Below are positions 24,926 through 34,272 of a DNA stretch of 64,000 bases, piece after piece. The DNA comes from Azoarcus sp. Aa7 (GTDB lineage Bacteria; Pseudomonadota; Gammaproteobacteria; Burkholderiales; Rhodocyclaceae): assembly GCF_014822185.1 (NCBI RefSeq), contig NZ_QVLR01000107.1, forward strand, positions 1-64,000, in the 5' to 3' direction. Both the position numbers and the translations under genes were made by a program. Within the stretch, counting starts at the first letter, position 1; every line of letters starts with the position of its first letter. The notes below the pieces were generated by a model. It was not told where the DNA came from, searched no databases, and worked only from the letters and a program-made list of their open reading frames with translations.

Positions 24926-27682
24926 ATGTCCTCAACTGCCAAGCCGCAATCCGTGCGGAAGGTTCCGACCTATTGCTACAACTGCGTGGCGGGTCCCGAC
25001 TTCATGAACGTGAAGGTCGTCGACGGCGTCGCGACCGAGATCGAGCCGAATTTCGCCGCCGAAGACATCCATCCGGCGCGCGGTCGCGTGTGCGTGAAGG
25101 CCTATGGTCTGGTGCAGAAGACCTACAACCCGCACCGCGTGCTGCAGCCGATGAAGCGCACGAACCCGAAGAAGGGGCGCAACGAGGATCCCGGCTTCGT
25201 GCCGATCTCGTGGGACGAGGCGCTGGACCTGGTCTCGGCGAAGCTGACGTCGGTGCGCGCGACGGGGTTGGTGGATGAATCCGGCCTGCCGCGCGTCGCC
25301 GCGACTTTCGGCCACGGCGGCACGCCCGGCATGTACATGGGCTCGCTGCCGGCTTTCCTCGCCGCGTGGGGTCCGATCGACTACAGCTTCGGCTCCGGTC
25401 AGGGCGTCAAGTGTGTGCATTCCGAGCACCTGTACGGCGAGTTCTGGCACCGCGGCTTCACGGTTGCCGCCGACACGCCGCTCGCGCGCTACGTGATCTC
25501 GATCGGCTCCAACGTCGAAGCGTCGGGCGGCCCCTGCGCAGTGACGCGCCACGCCGACGCGCGGGTGCGCGGCTACAAGCGCGTGCAGGTCGAGCCGCAC
25601 CTGTCGGTGACCGGCGCCTGTTCGGCCGAGTGGGTGCCGATCCGCCCGAAGACGGATCCGGCCTTCATGTTCGCGCTGATCCACGTGCTGGTGTGCGAAC
25701 AGGGGCTGGACAAGCTGGATGTGGCTTTCCTGCGTGATCGCAGCTCGTCTCCGTATCTGGTCGGACCCGACGGGCTGTATCTGCGCGACGCGGAATCGGG
25801 CAAGCCGCTGCTGTGGGACGAACGCAGCGGCCGCGCCGTGCCCTTCGATACCGAAGGCGCGGTGCCCGCGGTGGCGGGTCGCTTCCGCGTGGAAGGCGCG
25901 ATCAGCATCGACGCGGACGATGCGCGGCAGCAGTTCGACGTGGTCGAGGGCGTGACCGCCTACACCAAGCTCGTCGAACACATGGAGAAGTACTCGCCCG
26001 AATGGGCCGAGACGATTTGCGACGTGTCGGCGGGAACGATCCGCCGCATCGCCAACGAATACCTGGAAAACGCCTCGATCGGCGAGACCATCGAGATCGA
26101 TGGCCAGACGCTGCCGCTGCGCCCCGTCGCGGTCACGCTGGGCAAGTCGGTGAACAACGGTTGGGGTGCGTTCGAATGCTGCTGGGCGCGCACGCTGCTC
26201 GCGACGCTGGTCGGCGCGCTGGAAAACCCGGGCGGCACGCTGGGCACGACGGTGCGCCTGAACCGCCCGCACGACAACCGCCTGCTGAGCGTGAAGGCCG
26301 GCGAAGACGGCTTCATGGCGCAGTACTTCAACCCGACGGACAAGGAACACTGGGTCGCGAAGCCCACCGGGCGCAACATCCACCGCACGTTGGTGCCCAT
26401 CGTCGGCAACACGGCGTGGAGTCAGGCGCTTGGCCCGACGCAGCTCGCGTGGATGTTCCAGCGCGAAGTGCCGTCGGACTGGAACATGCCCATGCCGACG
26501 CTGCCGGACGTGTGGTTCATCTACCGTACCAATCCGGCGATCTCGTTCTGGGACACGCGCACGCTGGTCGAGGAGATCGCGAAGTTCCCCTTCACGGTGT
26601 CGTTCGCCTACACGCTCGACGAGACGAACTGGATGGCGGACCTGCTGCTGCCCGAGGCGACCGACCTCGAATCGCTGCAGATGATCAAGGTCGGCGGCAC
26701 GAAGTTCGTCGAGCAGTTCTGGGAGCATCGCGGCGTGGTGCTGCGCCAGCCGGCGGTCGAGCCGCAGGGCGATACGCGCGATTTCACGTGGATCAGCACC
26801 CAGATCGCGAAGCGCACGGGCCTGCTTGAAGCCTACAACAACGCGCTCAACCGCGGCGCGGGCGGCGGCGCGCCGCTGAAGGCCGAGGGCTACGACTACA
26901 GCCTCGACCCGACGGCCGAGCACGGTGTCGAGGAGATCTGGGACGCCGTGTGCCGCGCGTCGAGCGCGAGCCTCAGCGACGGACGCGAGGTGCATGACCT
27001 GGAGTGGTTCAAGGAGCACGGCTTCTACACCGTGCCCATGTCCAAGGCCGAGTGGTACCTGAGCCCCACGCTGGAACAGCAAGGACTGCGCTACGAAATG
27101 CCCTACCAGGAGCGCCTGCTGCGCATCGGTCGGGAACTCGGTAACCGTCTGCACGAGCACCAGATGCACTGGTGGGACGAGCAGCTGTCCGAATACGCCG
27201 CGCTTCCCGAATGGCACGACGTGCCGGGCCGCTGGACGCAGCAGATCGCCAACGCGGGCGGCAAGCCGGAGGACTTCCCGCTGTGGCTGCTCGCGACCAA
27301 GAGCATGCAGTATCACACCGGCGGCAACGCCAGCATCGCGCTGATGCGCGAGGTCGCACAGAACGTGCGTGGCCACACCGGCGTGATCATCAACGCGAAG
27401 ACCGCGAAGAGCCTGGGCATTGCCGACGGCGACCGCGTGGAAATCCGCTCGCACATCGGCGCGACCTACGGCGACGCGGTGCTCGCGCAGGGTGTGCGCC
27501 CCGACACGCTGGTGATCCTCGGCCAGTTCGATCACTGGGCGACGCCGGTCGCCAAGGACTTCGGCATGCCCAGCCTGAACACCATCGCGCCGATGTCGAT
27601 GGAGCTGACGGATGCGACGGGGTCGGGTTCGGACATCGTGCGCGTCGCGGTGCGCAAGGTCGAACGCAAGGAGGCTGTATGA
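24926..27682 (+). CDS. padB: Phenylacetyl-CoA:acceptor oxidoreductase, molybdopterin subunit
   Basis: This 918-aa DMSO-reductase-family protein has an iron-sulfur motif at the N-terminus (CYNC, then GRVCVKAYG), a Mo-bisMGD core, and a C-terminal dinucleotide-binding domain containing LLATKSMQYHTGGN. It oxidises phenylacetyl-CoA to phenylglyoxylate with quinone as acceptor. The usual third cysteine of the N-terminal cluster motif is replaced (CxxC then V-A-G-P-D). No Tat signal is visible, suggesting a cytoplasmic-facing enzyme. Assignment is strengthened by padCD and padE-J downstream. Confidence 0.9.
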   Translation: MSSTAKPQSVRKVPTYCYNCVAGPDFMNVKVVDGVATEIEPNFAAEDIHPARGRVCVKAYGLVQKTYNPHRVLQPMKRTNPKKGRNEDPGFVPISWDEALDLVSAKLTSVRATGLVDESGLPRVAATFGHGGTPGMYMGSLPAFLAAWGPIDYSFGSGQGVKCVHSEHLYGEFWHRGFTVAADTPLARYVISIGSNVEASGGPCAVTRHADARVRGYKRVQVEPHLSVTGACSAEWVPIRPKTDPAFMFALIHVLVCEQGLDKLDVAFLRDRSSSPYLVGPDGLYLRDAESGKPLLWDERSGRAVPFDTEGAVPAVAGRFRVEGAISIDADDARQQFDVVEGVTAYTKLVEHMEKYSPEWAETICDVSAGTIRRIANEYLENASIGETIEIDGQTLPLRPVAVTLGKSVNNGWGAFECCWARTLLATLVGALENPGGTLGTTVRLNRPHDNRLLSVKAGEDGFMAQYFNPTDKEHWVAKPTGRNIHRTLVPIVGNTAWSQALGPTQLAWMFQREVPSDWNMPMPTLPDVWFIYRTNPAISFWDTRTLVEEIAKFPFTVSFAYTLDETNWMADLLLPEATDLESLQMIKVGGTKFVEQFWEHRGVVLRQPAVEPQGDTRDFTWISTQIAKRTGLLEAYNNALNRGAGGGAPLKAEGYDYSLDPTAEHGVEEIWDAVCRASSASLSDGREVHDLEWFKEHGFYTVPMSKAEWYLSPTLEQQGLRYEMPYQERLLRIGRELGNRLHEHQMHWWDEQLSEYAALPEWHDVPGRWTQQIANAGGKPEDFPLWLLATKSMQYHTGGNASIALMREVAQNVRGHTGVIINAKTAKSLGIADGDRVEIRSHIGATYGDAVLAQGVRPDTLVILGQFDHWATPVAKDFGMPSLNTIAPMSMELTDATGSGSDIVRVAVRKVERKEAV

Positions 27683-28326
27683 CTCGCTACGTGATGGCCA
27701 TCGACCTGCGCCGCTGCGTGGGCTGCCAGACCTGTACCGCCGCGTGCAAGAACGCCAATGCGACGCCGCCGGGCGTGCAGTGGCGGCGCGTGCTGGACCT
27801 CGAGACGGGCGAATTCCCGGACGTGCGCCGCAGCTTCGTCCCGGTCGCGTGCATGCACTGCGACGAGCCGCCGTGCGAGGAGGTGTGCCCGACCAAGGCC
27901 ACGACCAAGCGGCCCGACGGCCTCGTCGCCATCGACTACGACACCTGCATCGGCTGTGCGAACTGCGTGATGGCCTGTCCCTACGAGGCGCGCTCGATCG
28001 TGCATGAGGCGAAGTTCGCCTATGGCGACAAGCCGATCAAATCGGAGGAAGTCCGTTTCGATCCGGCGCGCATCTCGGTGTCGATGAAGTGCACTTTCTG
28101 CATCGACCGTATCGACCTCGCGGCGAAGACCGGGCAGGTGCCGGGGCGCGATCCCGACGTCACGCCGGCCTGTGTCAATTCCTGCATCTCGGGCGCGATG
28201 GCCTTCGGCGACATCGACGATCCGGACAGCAAGGTGAGCCGCCTGCTCGCGGAGACGCAGCACTTCCGCATGCACGAGGAACTCGGCACCGGGCCGGGCG
28301 TGTATTACATCTGGGATAAAAAATGA
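27679..28326 (+). CDS. padC: Phenylacetyl-CoA:acceptor oxidoreductase, iron-sulfur subunit
   Basis: The gene encodes 215 aa with four cysteine clusters of the DmsB/NrfC type: C-V-G-C-Q-T-C near residue 14, CMHCDEPPC, CIGCANC and CTFC, with a late cysteine pair near residue 165. It passes electrons from PadB to the membrane subunit. It overlaps padB by ATGA. Confidence 0.92.
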   Translation: MTRYVMAIDLRRCVGCQTCTAACKNANATPPGVQWRRVLDLETGEFPDVRRSFVPVACMHCDEPPCEEVCPTKATTKRPDGLVAIDYDTCIGCANCVMACPYEARSIVHEAKFAYGDKPIKSEEVRFDPARISVSMKCTFCIDRIDLAAKTGQVPGRDPDVTPACVNSCISGAMAFGDIDDPDSKVSRLLAETQHFRMHEELGTGPGVYYIWDKK

Positions 28327-29231
28327 AAGCCGCGAAGATCCGATCCGGCGACCGCGTTTCGCCGCACCAGCAGCACAACTGGGACTGGCGCGCGGCGTCG
28401 AACTTCATCGCCGGCGGCACGGGCGGTGGTCTGCTCGCGTTCGCAGCCTTCGCCAGCCTGTGGGGCACCGACGTGCGCGCACTGCTCGTGGTCGGCATGG
28501 CGCTGATCGGCGTCGGACTCACCTGCGTGTGGTTCGAGATTGGCAAGCCGTGGCGTGCGCTCAACGTGTATCGGCACCTCGCGACCTCGTGGATGACGCG
28601 TGAGGCCGCCGTGGCGCCCTTCGTGTTCGGCTCCGGCGTGCTGGCACTGGCGACGGGGCAAAGCCTGTTCGTCCTCCTGACAGGCATCTTCGGTGCGTGT
28701 TTTGTCTATGCACAGGCGCGCATCCTCGCCGCGGACAAAGGCATTCCGGCCTGGCGTCATCCGCGCTGCATGCCGGTGGTTGCAGCCACAGGATTTGCCG
28801 AAGGCGCGAGCCTGCTGGCCGCCGCGGCCCCTTTCGTGATTCCGCAGGTTGCCGGGCAGATCGCGGTGGTGACCGGCGCGCTGGTGTTGCTCCTCGTCCG
28901 TGTGCTGTTGTGGCGCAACTACCTGCGCGGGTTGCGCAGCGACGGCGCCCCGGAAGGCAGCCTGCGTGCGCTGTCGGCGATCGACGGGCCGTTGCTGAAA
29001 TACGGCAACCTGCTGCCGGCCGTCCTGTTGCTGGTCGGCGTGCTCGGTGCACCGCTGGCGGGCGCGGCCCTGATCCTTGCCGGCCTGGTCGCGGTGGCGG
29101 GCGGCTGGTGGTTCAAATACACGCTGGTACGGCGCGCCGCCTACACCCAGGGTTTCGCGATTCCGCACCTGCCGGTGCGCGGGCGCGGTCCGGCCGGCCC
29201 GGCGGTAAAGCCCGGTTGGGGCGGAACGTAG
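28323..29231 (+). CDS. padD: Phenylacetyl-CoA:acceptor oxidoreductase, membrane anchor subunit
   Basis: This 302-aa protein has eight or nine hydrophobic segments and resembles DmsC/NrfD-type quinone-interacting anchors. It starts with GGTGGGLLAF near residue 30 and overlaps padC by ATGA. It probably couples PadBC to the quinone pool. Confidence 0.85.
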   Translation: MKAAKIRSGDRVSPHQQHNWDWRAASNFIAGGTGGGLLAFAAFASLWGTDVRALLVVGMALIGVGLTCVWFEIGKPWRALNVYRHLATSWMTREAAVAPFVFGSGVLALATGQSLFVLLTGIFGACFVYAQARILAADKGIPAWRHPRCMPVVAATGFAEGASLLAAAAPFVIPQVAGQIAVVTGALVLLLVRVLLWRNYLRGLRSDGAPEGSLRALSAIDGPLLKYGNLLPAVLLLVGVLGAPLAGAALILAGLVAVAGGWWFKYTLVRRAAYTQGFAIPHLPVRGRGPAGPAVKPGWGGT

Positions 29232-29239
29232 GCAAGGAT

Positions 29240-29331
29240 GTAGGGCGGGAGGAGCGAAGCGTATCCCGCCACACGGCGTTTGAGCCTGAACAGCGGCTTG
29301 GCGGGATGCGCCTCCGGCTTTCCCGCCCTAC
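29240..29331. repeat. REP-like palindromic element, copy 3
   Basis: It is bounded by GTAGGGCGGG and CCCGCCCTAC, between padD and padE. It may stabilise the upstream transcript or separate the padBCD and padE-J units. Confidence 0.8.
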
Positions 29332-29395
29332 GAATGCAAGTCAACAACAACGCGGGGCCCGCGAGCCCCGCCCCTGCAACGCAGGAGGAGACGAG

Positions 29396-29968
29396 ATGTA
29401 CGAAGTGCGATTCCATGGCCGTGGCGGCCAGGGCTCGGTGATGGCGTCCGGCATTCTCGCGGCCGCGATGGTCGAGGAAGGCAAGTACGCGGTGTCGATC
29501 CCGTCCTTCGGGTTCGAGCGACGCGGCGCGCCGGTGGTGTCCTTCCTGCGCATGAGCGAACGCGAGATCCGCCAGCTCACCAACATCTACCAGCCCGACT
29601 GCATCGTGTGCGTCGATCCGACGCTGACGAAATCCGTCGATATCTTCGCCGGCATGAAGGTGGGCGGAACGCTGATACAGGCGACGCATCGCCCGCTCGC
29701 GGAGCTCACGCTGCCCGACTGTGTGGCGACCGTCGGCCTGCTCGACGCGGTCAAGATCGCCCTCGAGATCTTCAAGCGCCCGATCACCAACACGCTGATG
29801 CTCGGCGCCTTCGCCCGCACCACCGGTGTCGTGTCGCTCGACTCGCTCAAGCGCGCGCTCGATGACTCCGATTTCCGCGACGCCGGCCTCGCGCAGAACA
29901 TGACGGCGCTCGAACGCGGCTACGCCGAGACCGTCGTGCATCAGATCGAAAGGAGGGCCGCGGCATGA
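29396..29968 (+). CDS. padE: Phenylglyoxylate:NAD+ oxidoreductase, gamma subunit
   Basis: The gene encodes 190 aa of the 2-oxoacid oxidoreductase gamma family, with GRGGQGSVMASG at residues 8-19 and the FERRGAPV segment. It belongs to the five-subunit enzyme PadEFGHI, which decarboxylates phenylglyoxylate to benzoyl-CoA with NAD+. A GGAGGAG site precedes ATG 29396. Confidence 0.92.
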   Translation: MYEVRFHGRGGQGSVMASGILAAAMVEEGKYAVSIPSFGFERRGAPVVSFLRMSEREIRQLTNIYQPDCIVCVDPTLTKSVDIFAGMKVGGTLIQATHRPLAELTLPDCVATVGLLDAVKIALEIFKRPITNTLMLGAFARTTGVVSLDSLKRALDDSDFRDAGLAQNMTALERGYAETVVHQIERRAAA

Positions 29969-30264
29969 GCCGGCACCACAGTTATCCGCTCTTCAACCTC
30001 GAACAGGCGGGCGTTCCCGACGACCTCTGTCCGGTCGCCACCGTCGTCAGCCCGATGCTGCCGGGCGACTGGCGCAGCATGCGCCCGGTGGTGAACCGCG
30101 ACAAATGCGTGAAATGCGCGGTGTGCTGGCTGTACTGCCCGGTGCAGTGCGTCGAGGAGCACGCCGCGTGGTTCGACTTCAACCTCAAGACCTGCAAGGG
30201 CTGCGGCATCTGTGCGAACGAGTGTCCGCAGCGGGCGATCACCATGGTGGGGGAAACCCAATGA
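29965..30264 (+). CDS. padF: Phenylglyoxylate:NAD+ oxidoreductase, delta (ferredoxin) subunit
   Basis: This 99-aa protein carries two [4Fe-4S] motifs, CVKCAVCWLYCP and CKGCGICANECP, in its C-terminal half. It mediates electron transfer within PadEFGHI. It overlaps padE by ATGA. Confidence 0.92.
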   Translation: MSRHHSYPLFNLEQAGVPDDLCPVATVVSPMLPGDWRSMRPVVNRDKCVKCAVCWLYCPVQCVEEHAAWFDFNLKTCKGCGICANECPQRAITMVGETQ

Positions 30265-31514
30265 CGACAGCCACGCTGGAGAAAGCAGCGGCCGCCGACG
30301 CGCCGCGCAAGCAGAAGGTGATCCTCGCCGAAGGCAACGAAGCCGCCGCGCTGGGCGTCGCACTCGCACGCCCCGACATGGTGTCGGTGTATCCGATCAC
30401 GCCGCAGTCCTCGCTCGTCGAGCACCTCGCGAAGCTGATCGCGGACGGCCGCATGGATGCGGACATCGTCGATGCCGAGGGCGAACACTCGGTGCTCTCC
30501 GTGCTGCAGGGCGGGGCGCTCGCCGGGGCGCGCACCTACACCGCGACCTGTGGCCCGGGCCTCGCCTTCATGTTCGAACCCTACTTCCGCACCCCCGGCA
30601 TGCGCCTGCCGATCGTGCTGACCATCGTCACGCGCGACGGCATCACGCCGCAGTCGGTGTGGGGCGGTCATCAGGACGCGATGACGGTGCGCGAGGCGGG
30701 CTGGATCCAGGTGTATTGCGAGAACGTGCAGGAGGTGCTCGACACCACCGTGATGGCCTTCAAGATCGCCGAGCACCACGACGTGATGCTGCCGGTGAAC
30801 GTGTGCCTGGACGGCAACTACCTCTCGTACGGCGCCTCGCGCGTCGAGTTGCCCGATCAGGCCGACGTCGATGAATTCATGGGCGAGAAGGATGTGAACT
30901 GGCACGTCGCGCTCGACCCGCTGCGCCCGATGGCGGTCGATCCGCTCACCGGCGGCACTACCGGCAAGGGCCCGCAAACCTTCGTGCGCTACCGCAAGGG
31001 CCAGTGCCGCGGCATGCAGAACGCGCTCGCCGTGATCGAGGAAGTGCACGCGGACTGGGCGAAGCGCATCGGCCGCAGCTTTGCGCCGCTCGTCGAGGAG
31101 TACCGGCTGGAGGACGCCGAGTTCGCGATCATGACGCTCGGCAGTATGACCGGCGCCGCCAAGGACGCCATCGATGAGGCGCGCGACGCGGGCAAGAAGG
31201 TCGGCCTCATCAAGATCAAGACCTTCAGCCCCTTCCCCGTAGACGCGCTGATGAAGGCGCTCGCGAAGGTCCGCGCGCTGGGCGTCATCGACCGCTCGGT
31301 GGGCTTCCGCTGGAACTGCGGCCCGATGTACCAGGAGACGCTGGGCGTGCTGTACCGCCTCGGCCGCCATATCCCGTCGATGAGTTTCATCGGCGGGTTG
31401 GCCGGTGCCGACATCACGATCCCGCACGTGCATCGCGTGATCGCCGACACCGAGGCGCTGCTCAACGGTGCCACCGCCCCCACCGAGCCCGTCTGGCTCA
31501 ACGAAAAGGATTAA
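30261..31514 (+). CDS. padG: Phenylglyoxylate:NAD+ oxidoreductase, alpha subunit
   Basis: The gene encodes 417 aa of the 2-oxoacid:acceptor oxidoreductase alpha family. The pyrimidine-binding domain starts with EGNEAAALG and has YPITPQSSLVEHL, then the swivelling domain II in the second half (TLGSMTGAAKDAID). It overlaps padF by ATGA. Confidence 0.92.
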   Translation: MTTATLEKAAAADAPRKQKVILAEGNEAAALGVALARPDMVSVYPITPQSSLVEHLAKLIADGRMDADIVDAEGEHSVLSVLQGGALAGARTYTATCGPGLAFMFEPYFRTPGMRLPIVLTIVTRDGITPQSVWGGHQDAMTVREAGWIQVYCENVQEVLDTTVMAFKIAEHHDVMLPVNVCLDGNYLSYGASRVELPDQADVDEFMGEKDVNWHVALDPLRPMAVDPLTGGTTGKGPQTFVRYRKGQCRGMQNALAVIEEVHADWAKRIGRSFAPLVEEYRLEDAEFAIMTLGSMTGAAKDAIDEARDAGKKVGLIKIKTFSPFPVDALMKALAKVRALGVIDRSVGFRWNCGPMYQETLGVLYRLGRHIPSMSFIGGLAGADITIPHVHRVIADTEALLNGATAPTEPVWLNEKD

Positions 31515-31529
31515 GGCGATGGCACGAAT

Positions 31530-31611
31530 CGTAGGGCGGAAAAGCGCAGCGCCTTCCGCCGCAATGCAAACGTCCATTCGGCGGATAGCGCCTTCGGCTC
31601 ATCCGCCCTAC
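31530..31611. repeat. REP-like palindromic element, copy 4
   Basis: It is bounded by CGTAGGGCGG and CCGCCCTAC, with inner arms GCGCCTTCCGCC and GGCGGATAGCGC, between padG and padH, inside an otherwise compact operon. Confidence 0.8.
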
Positions 31612-31651
31612 ATAAACCGCCGTGCCATTACGCATCCGAATTGAGGCCAGC

Positions 31652-32920
31652 ATGGACCGAGCCACCGAACACACCAAATACCTCATCGCCGGCAGCAGCC
31701 ATGCGGCGCTGGAGGCGATCAACGCGATCCGAATGCACGACCCGGAGGGCAGCCTGACGGTCGTCACGCGGGATTCGCACCTGCCGTACTCGCCCACCGT
31801 GCTGCCCTACGTCGTCTCCGGCAAGTCCGCCCCCGCGCGCATCTTCCTGCGCGACGAAGACTTCTTCGCCCGCAACAAGGTGAGCTACCGGCCGGAGTCG
31901 GCGCTGAAGGCACTGCACGCCGACGAGAACACCGCCGAGCTCGCGGATGGATCGACCATCGTCTACGAGAAGCTGCTCCTCGCGACCGGCGCCTCGCCCG
32001 CGATCCCGCCGATCCCCGGCATCGACACCGTCTCCTACCATGTGCTGCGCACCCTCGACGACGCATTGAAACTGCGCGGCGCGATCGCCGCGTCGAAGCA
32101 GGCCGTCGTGCTCGGCGCAGGCCTCGTCGGCATGCATGCCGCCGAGAACCTCGTGAAGGCGGGGGCGAGCGTGACCATCGTCGAGATGAGCGACCAGCTC
32201 ACCTCGGGTTACTTCGACAAGGTCGCCGCCGACATGATCGAGCAGGCCTTCCGCGATGCCGGCGCGAAGATCATGACCGGCAGCCGCGTCGTCCGTCTCG
32301 AACCCACGGCTGCCGGCGCGAAGCTGACGCTGGAGAACGGCACGACGCTGGCAGCTGACCTGCTGCTGGTTGCGACCGGTGTGAAGCCCGAGATGGCCTA
32401 CCTCAACGGTAGCGGCGTCGAGCACGCGCAGGGCATCCTCGTCGATGACCGCATGCAGACCACCGTCACAAACGTCTGGGCCGCCGGCGACTGCGCCCAG
32501 GCGCGCGGCTTCTTCACTGGCACCCAAGTGATGAACGCGATCCTGCCCGACGCGACGCTCCAGGGCCGTGTGGCCGGCATGGCGATGGCGGGCGACCCCG
32601 GCATCCAGGAGTACGCGGGCGGCGTGCCGCTCAACACCTACCACTTCTTCGGCCGCCACGCGATCTCGGTCGGATCGAGCAAGGTGCCCGAAGGCGGTGA
32701 AGTCGTCACGCGCTTCGACGAGAAGACCGGGCACTACCTGAAGGCGATCTTCGGCGCCGACGGTTGCCTCAGCGGCATCTTCGGCGTGAATGAATTCTTC
32801 GACGGCGGCGTGATGGCCCAGCTGATCCTGCGCCGCATCGACCTCACGCCGCTGCGCGACCGCTTCGTCGCAAATCCGCTGGCCGTGGGCCGCGAAATCA
32901 TGTCGCAGACCTGGCGCTAA
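31652..32920 (+). CDS. padH: Phenylglyoxylate:NAD+ oxidoreductase, FAD/NAD(H) subunit
   Basis: This 422-aa protein is of the pyridine nucleotide-disulfide oxidoreductase type. An FAD-binding Rossmann motif is near residue 10 (IAGSSHAALEA), the NAD site GAGLVGMHAAE is near residue 155, and the C-terminal FAD motif is WAAGDCAQA. It passes electrons from the iron-sulfur subunits to NAD+. ATG 31652 follows TTGAGG; the upstream in-frame ATG overlaps the repeat. Confidence 0.9.
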   Translation: MDRATEHTKYLIAGSSHAALEAINAIRMHDPEGSLTVVTRDSHLPYSPTVLPYVVSGKSAPARIFLRDEDFFARNKVSYRPESALKALHADENTAELADGSTIVYEKLLLATGASPAIPPIPGIDTVSYHVLRTLDDALKLRGAIAASKQAVVLGAGLVGMHAAENLVKAGASVTIVEMSDQLTSGYFDKVAADMIEQAFRDAGAKIMTGSRVVRLEPTAAGAKLTLENGTTLAADLLLVATGVKPEMAYLNGSGVEHAQGILVDDRMQTTVTNVWAAGDCAQARGFFTGTQVMNAILPDATLQGRVAGMAMAGDPGIQEYAGGVPLNTYHFFGRHAISVGSSKVPEGGEVVTRFDEKTGHYLKAIFGADGCLSGIFGVNEFFDGGVMAQLILRRIDLTPLRDRFVANPLAVGREIMSQTWR

Positions 32921-32931
32921 GGAGCCTTTCA

Positions 32932-34272
32932 ATGGGACGAGCTTACAGCACGATCGCCTTCGACCCCGCCAAGTGCGACGGTTGCGGCGATTGCATGAAG
33001 GCCTGCGCGCAGGCCAAGACCGGCACGGACGATGTCGCGCGTTCGCGCATCCAGATCTACGGCCGCGGTGACGCAACTGAGAAGGATTTCGAACTGGCGC
33101 TGTGCCGCCAGTGCGCCGATCCGAAGTGCGTCACGGTGTGTCCGGCTGGCGCGCTGAACAAGGACGGCACCACTGGCGTGATCGGCTGGGACGCCTCGAA
33201 ATGCGTCGATTGCCTGCTGTGCACGGTCGGCTGTGCCTACGCCGGTATCGCGCTGGACGAAACCGCCGGCCACGTGTCGAAGTGCGACACCTGCGACGGC
33301 AACCCCGCCTGCGTGCCGGCCTGTCCGCACGGCGCGCTGAAGTACATCACCACCGCCAACATCTACAACGAAGTCGGCGACTGGGAAGACCTCTTCGCGC
33401 CGGGCCTCGCGGGCTGCCAGGGCTGCAACACGGAACTGCTGATGCGCCACACGCTGCGCCGCGTCGGTCCGGATACCGTGCTCGCCACCCCTCCCGGCTG
33501 CGTGCCGGGCATGGGCTCGGTCGGCTTCAACGGCACGACGGGCACCAAGATCCCGGTCTTCCACCCGCTGCTGACCAACACCGCCGCGATGCTCGCGGGC
33601 ATCAAGCGTCAGTACAAGCGCGTCGGGCGCGAGGTGCAGGCGCTCGCGATCGCCGGTGACGGTGGCGCCTCCGACGTCGGCTTCCAGTCGCTCTCGGGTG
33701 CCGCCGAACGCGGCGAGCAGATGCTCTTCATGGTTGTCGACAACGAGGGCTACATGAACACCGGCATGCAGCGTTCGAGCTGCACGCCCTACGGCGCCTG
33801 GACCTCGACGACGCCGGTGGGCGAGACCTCGCGCGGCAAGACGCAGGACGCGAAGAACCTGCCGCTGATCATGGTGAACCATCGCTGCGCCTACGTCGCG
33901 ACGGCTTCCACCGCGTACATGGAGGACCTGTACGAGAAGCTCGACAAGGCCATCGCGGCCTCCAAGACCGGCTTCGCCTACCTGCACGTGTACTCGCCCT
34001 GCACGACCGGCTGGCGCTTCCCGTCGAACCTGAACATGGAAGTCGCGCGCAAGGCGGTCGAGACCAACTTCGTGATGCTGTGGGAGTACACCCCGCAGGA
34101 GGGGCTGCACTTCACCAAGTCGGTGGACAACCCGCTGCCGGTCACCGACTACCTCAAGGCGATGGGACGCTTCCGCCACCTCGAGCCGGAGCAGGTCGAG
34201 CACATCCAGAAGAAGGTCGTGGAAAACCAGAAATTCGTGGAACGTATGACGGAGCATGCACATGTCGGCTAG
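32932..34272 (+). CDS. padI: Phenylglyoxylate:NAD+ oxidoreductase, beta subunit with N-terminal ferredoxin domain
   Basis: The gene encodes 446 aa. Residues 1-145 hold a four-cluster-type ferredoxin domain (CDGCGDC, CRQCADPKC, CVDCLLC and CDTCDG motifs). The rest is the TPP-binding beta subunit, with GCQGCNTE, GDGGASDVG and VDNEGYMNTG. The fusion of ferredoxin and beta domains is typical of PadI. It catalyses decarboxylation and CoA transfer to give benzoyl-CoA. Confidence 0.93.
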   Translation: MGRAYSTIAFDPAKCDGCGDCMKACAQAKTGTDDVARSRIQIYGRGDATEKDFELALCRQCADPKCVTVCPAGALNKDGTTGVIGWDASKCVDCLLCTVGCAYAGIALDETAGHVSKCDTCDGNPACVPACPHGALKYITTANIYNEVGDWEDLFAPGLAGCQGCNTELLMRHTLRRVGPDTVLATPPGCVPGMGSVGFNGTTGTKIPVFHPLLTNTAAMLAGIKRQYKRVGREVQALAIAGDGGASDVGFQSLSGAAERGEQMLFMVVDNEGYMNTGMQRSSCTPYGAWTSTTPVGETSRGKTQDAKNLPLIMVNHRCAYVATASTAYMEDLYEKLDKAIAASKTGFAYLHVYSPCTTGWRFPSNLNMEVARKAVETNFVMLWEYTPQEGLHFTKSVDNPLPVTDYLKAMGRFRHLEPEQVEHIQKKVVENQKFVERMTEHAHVG

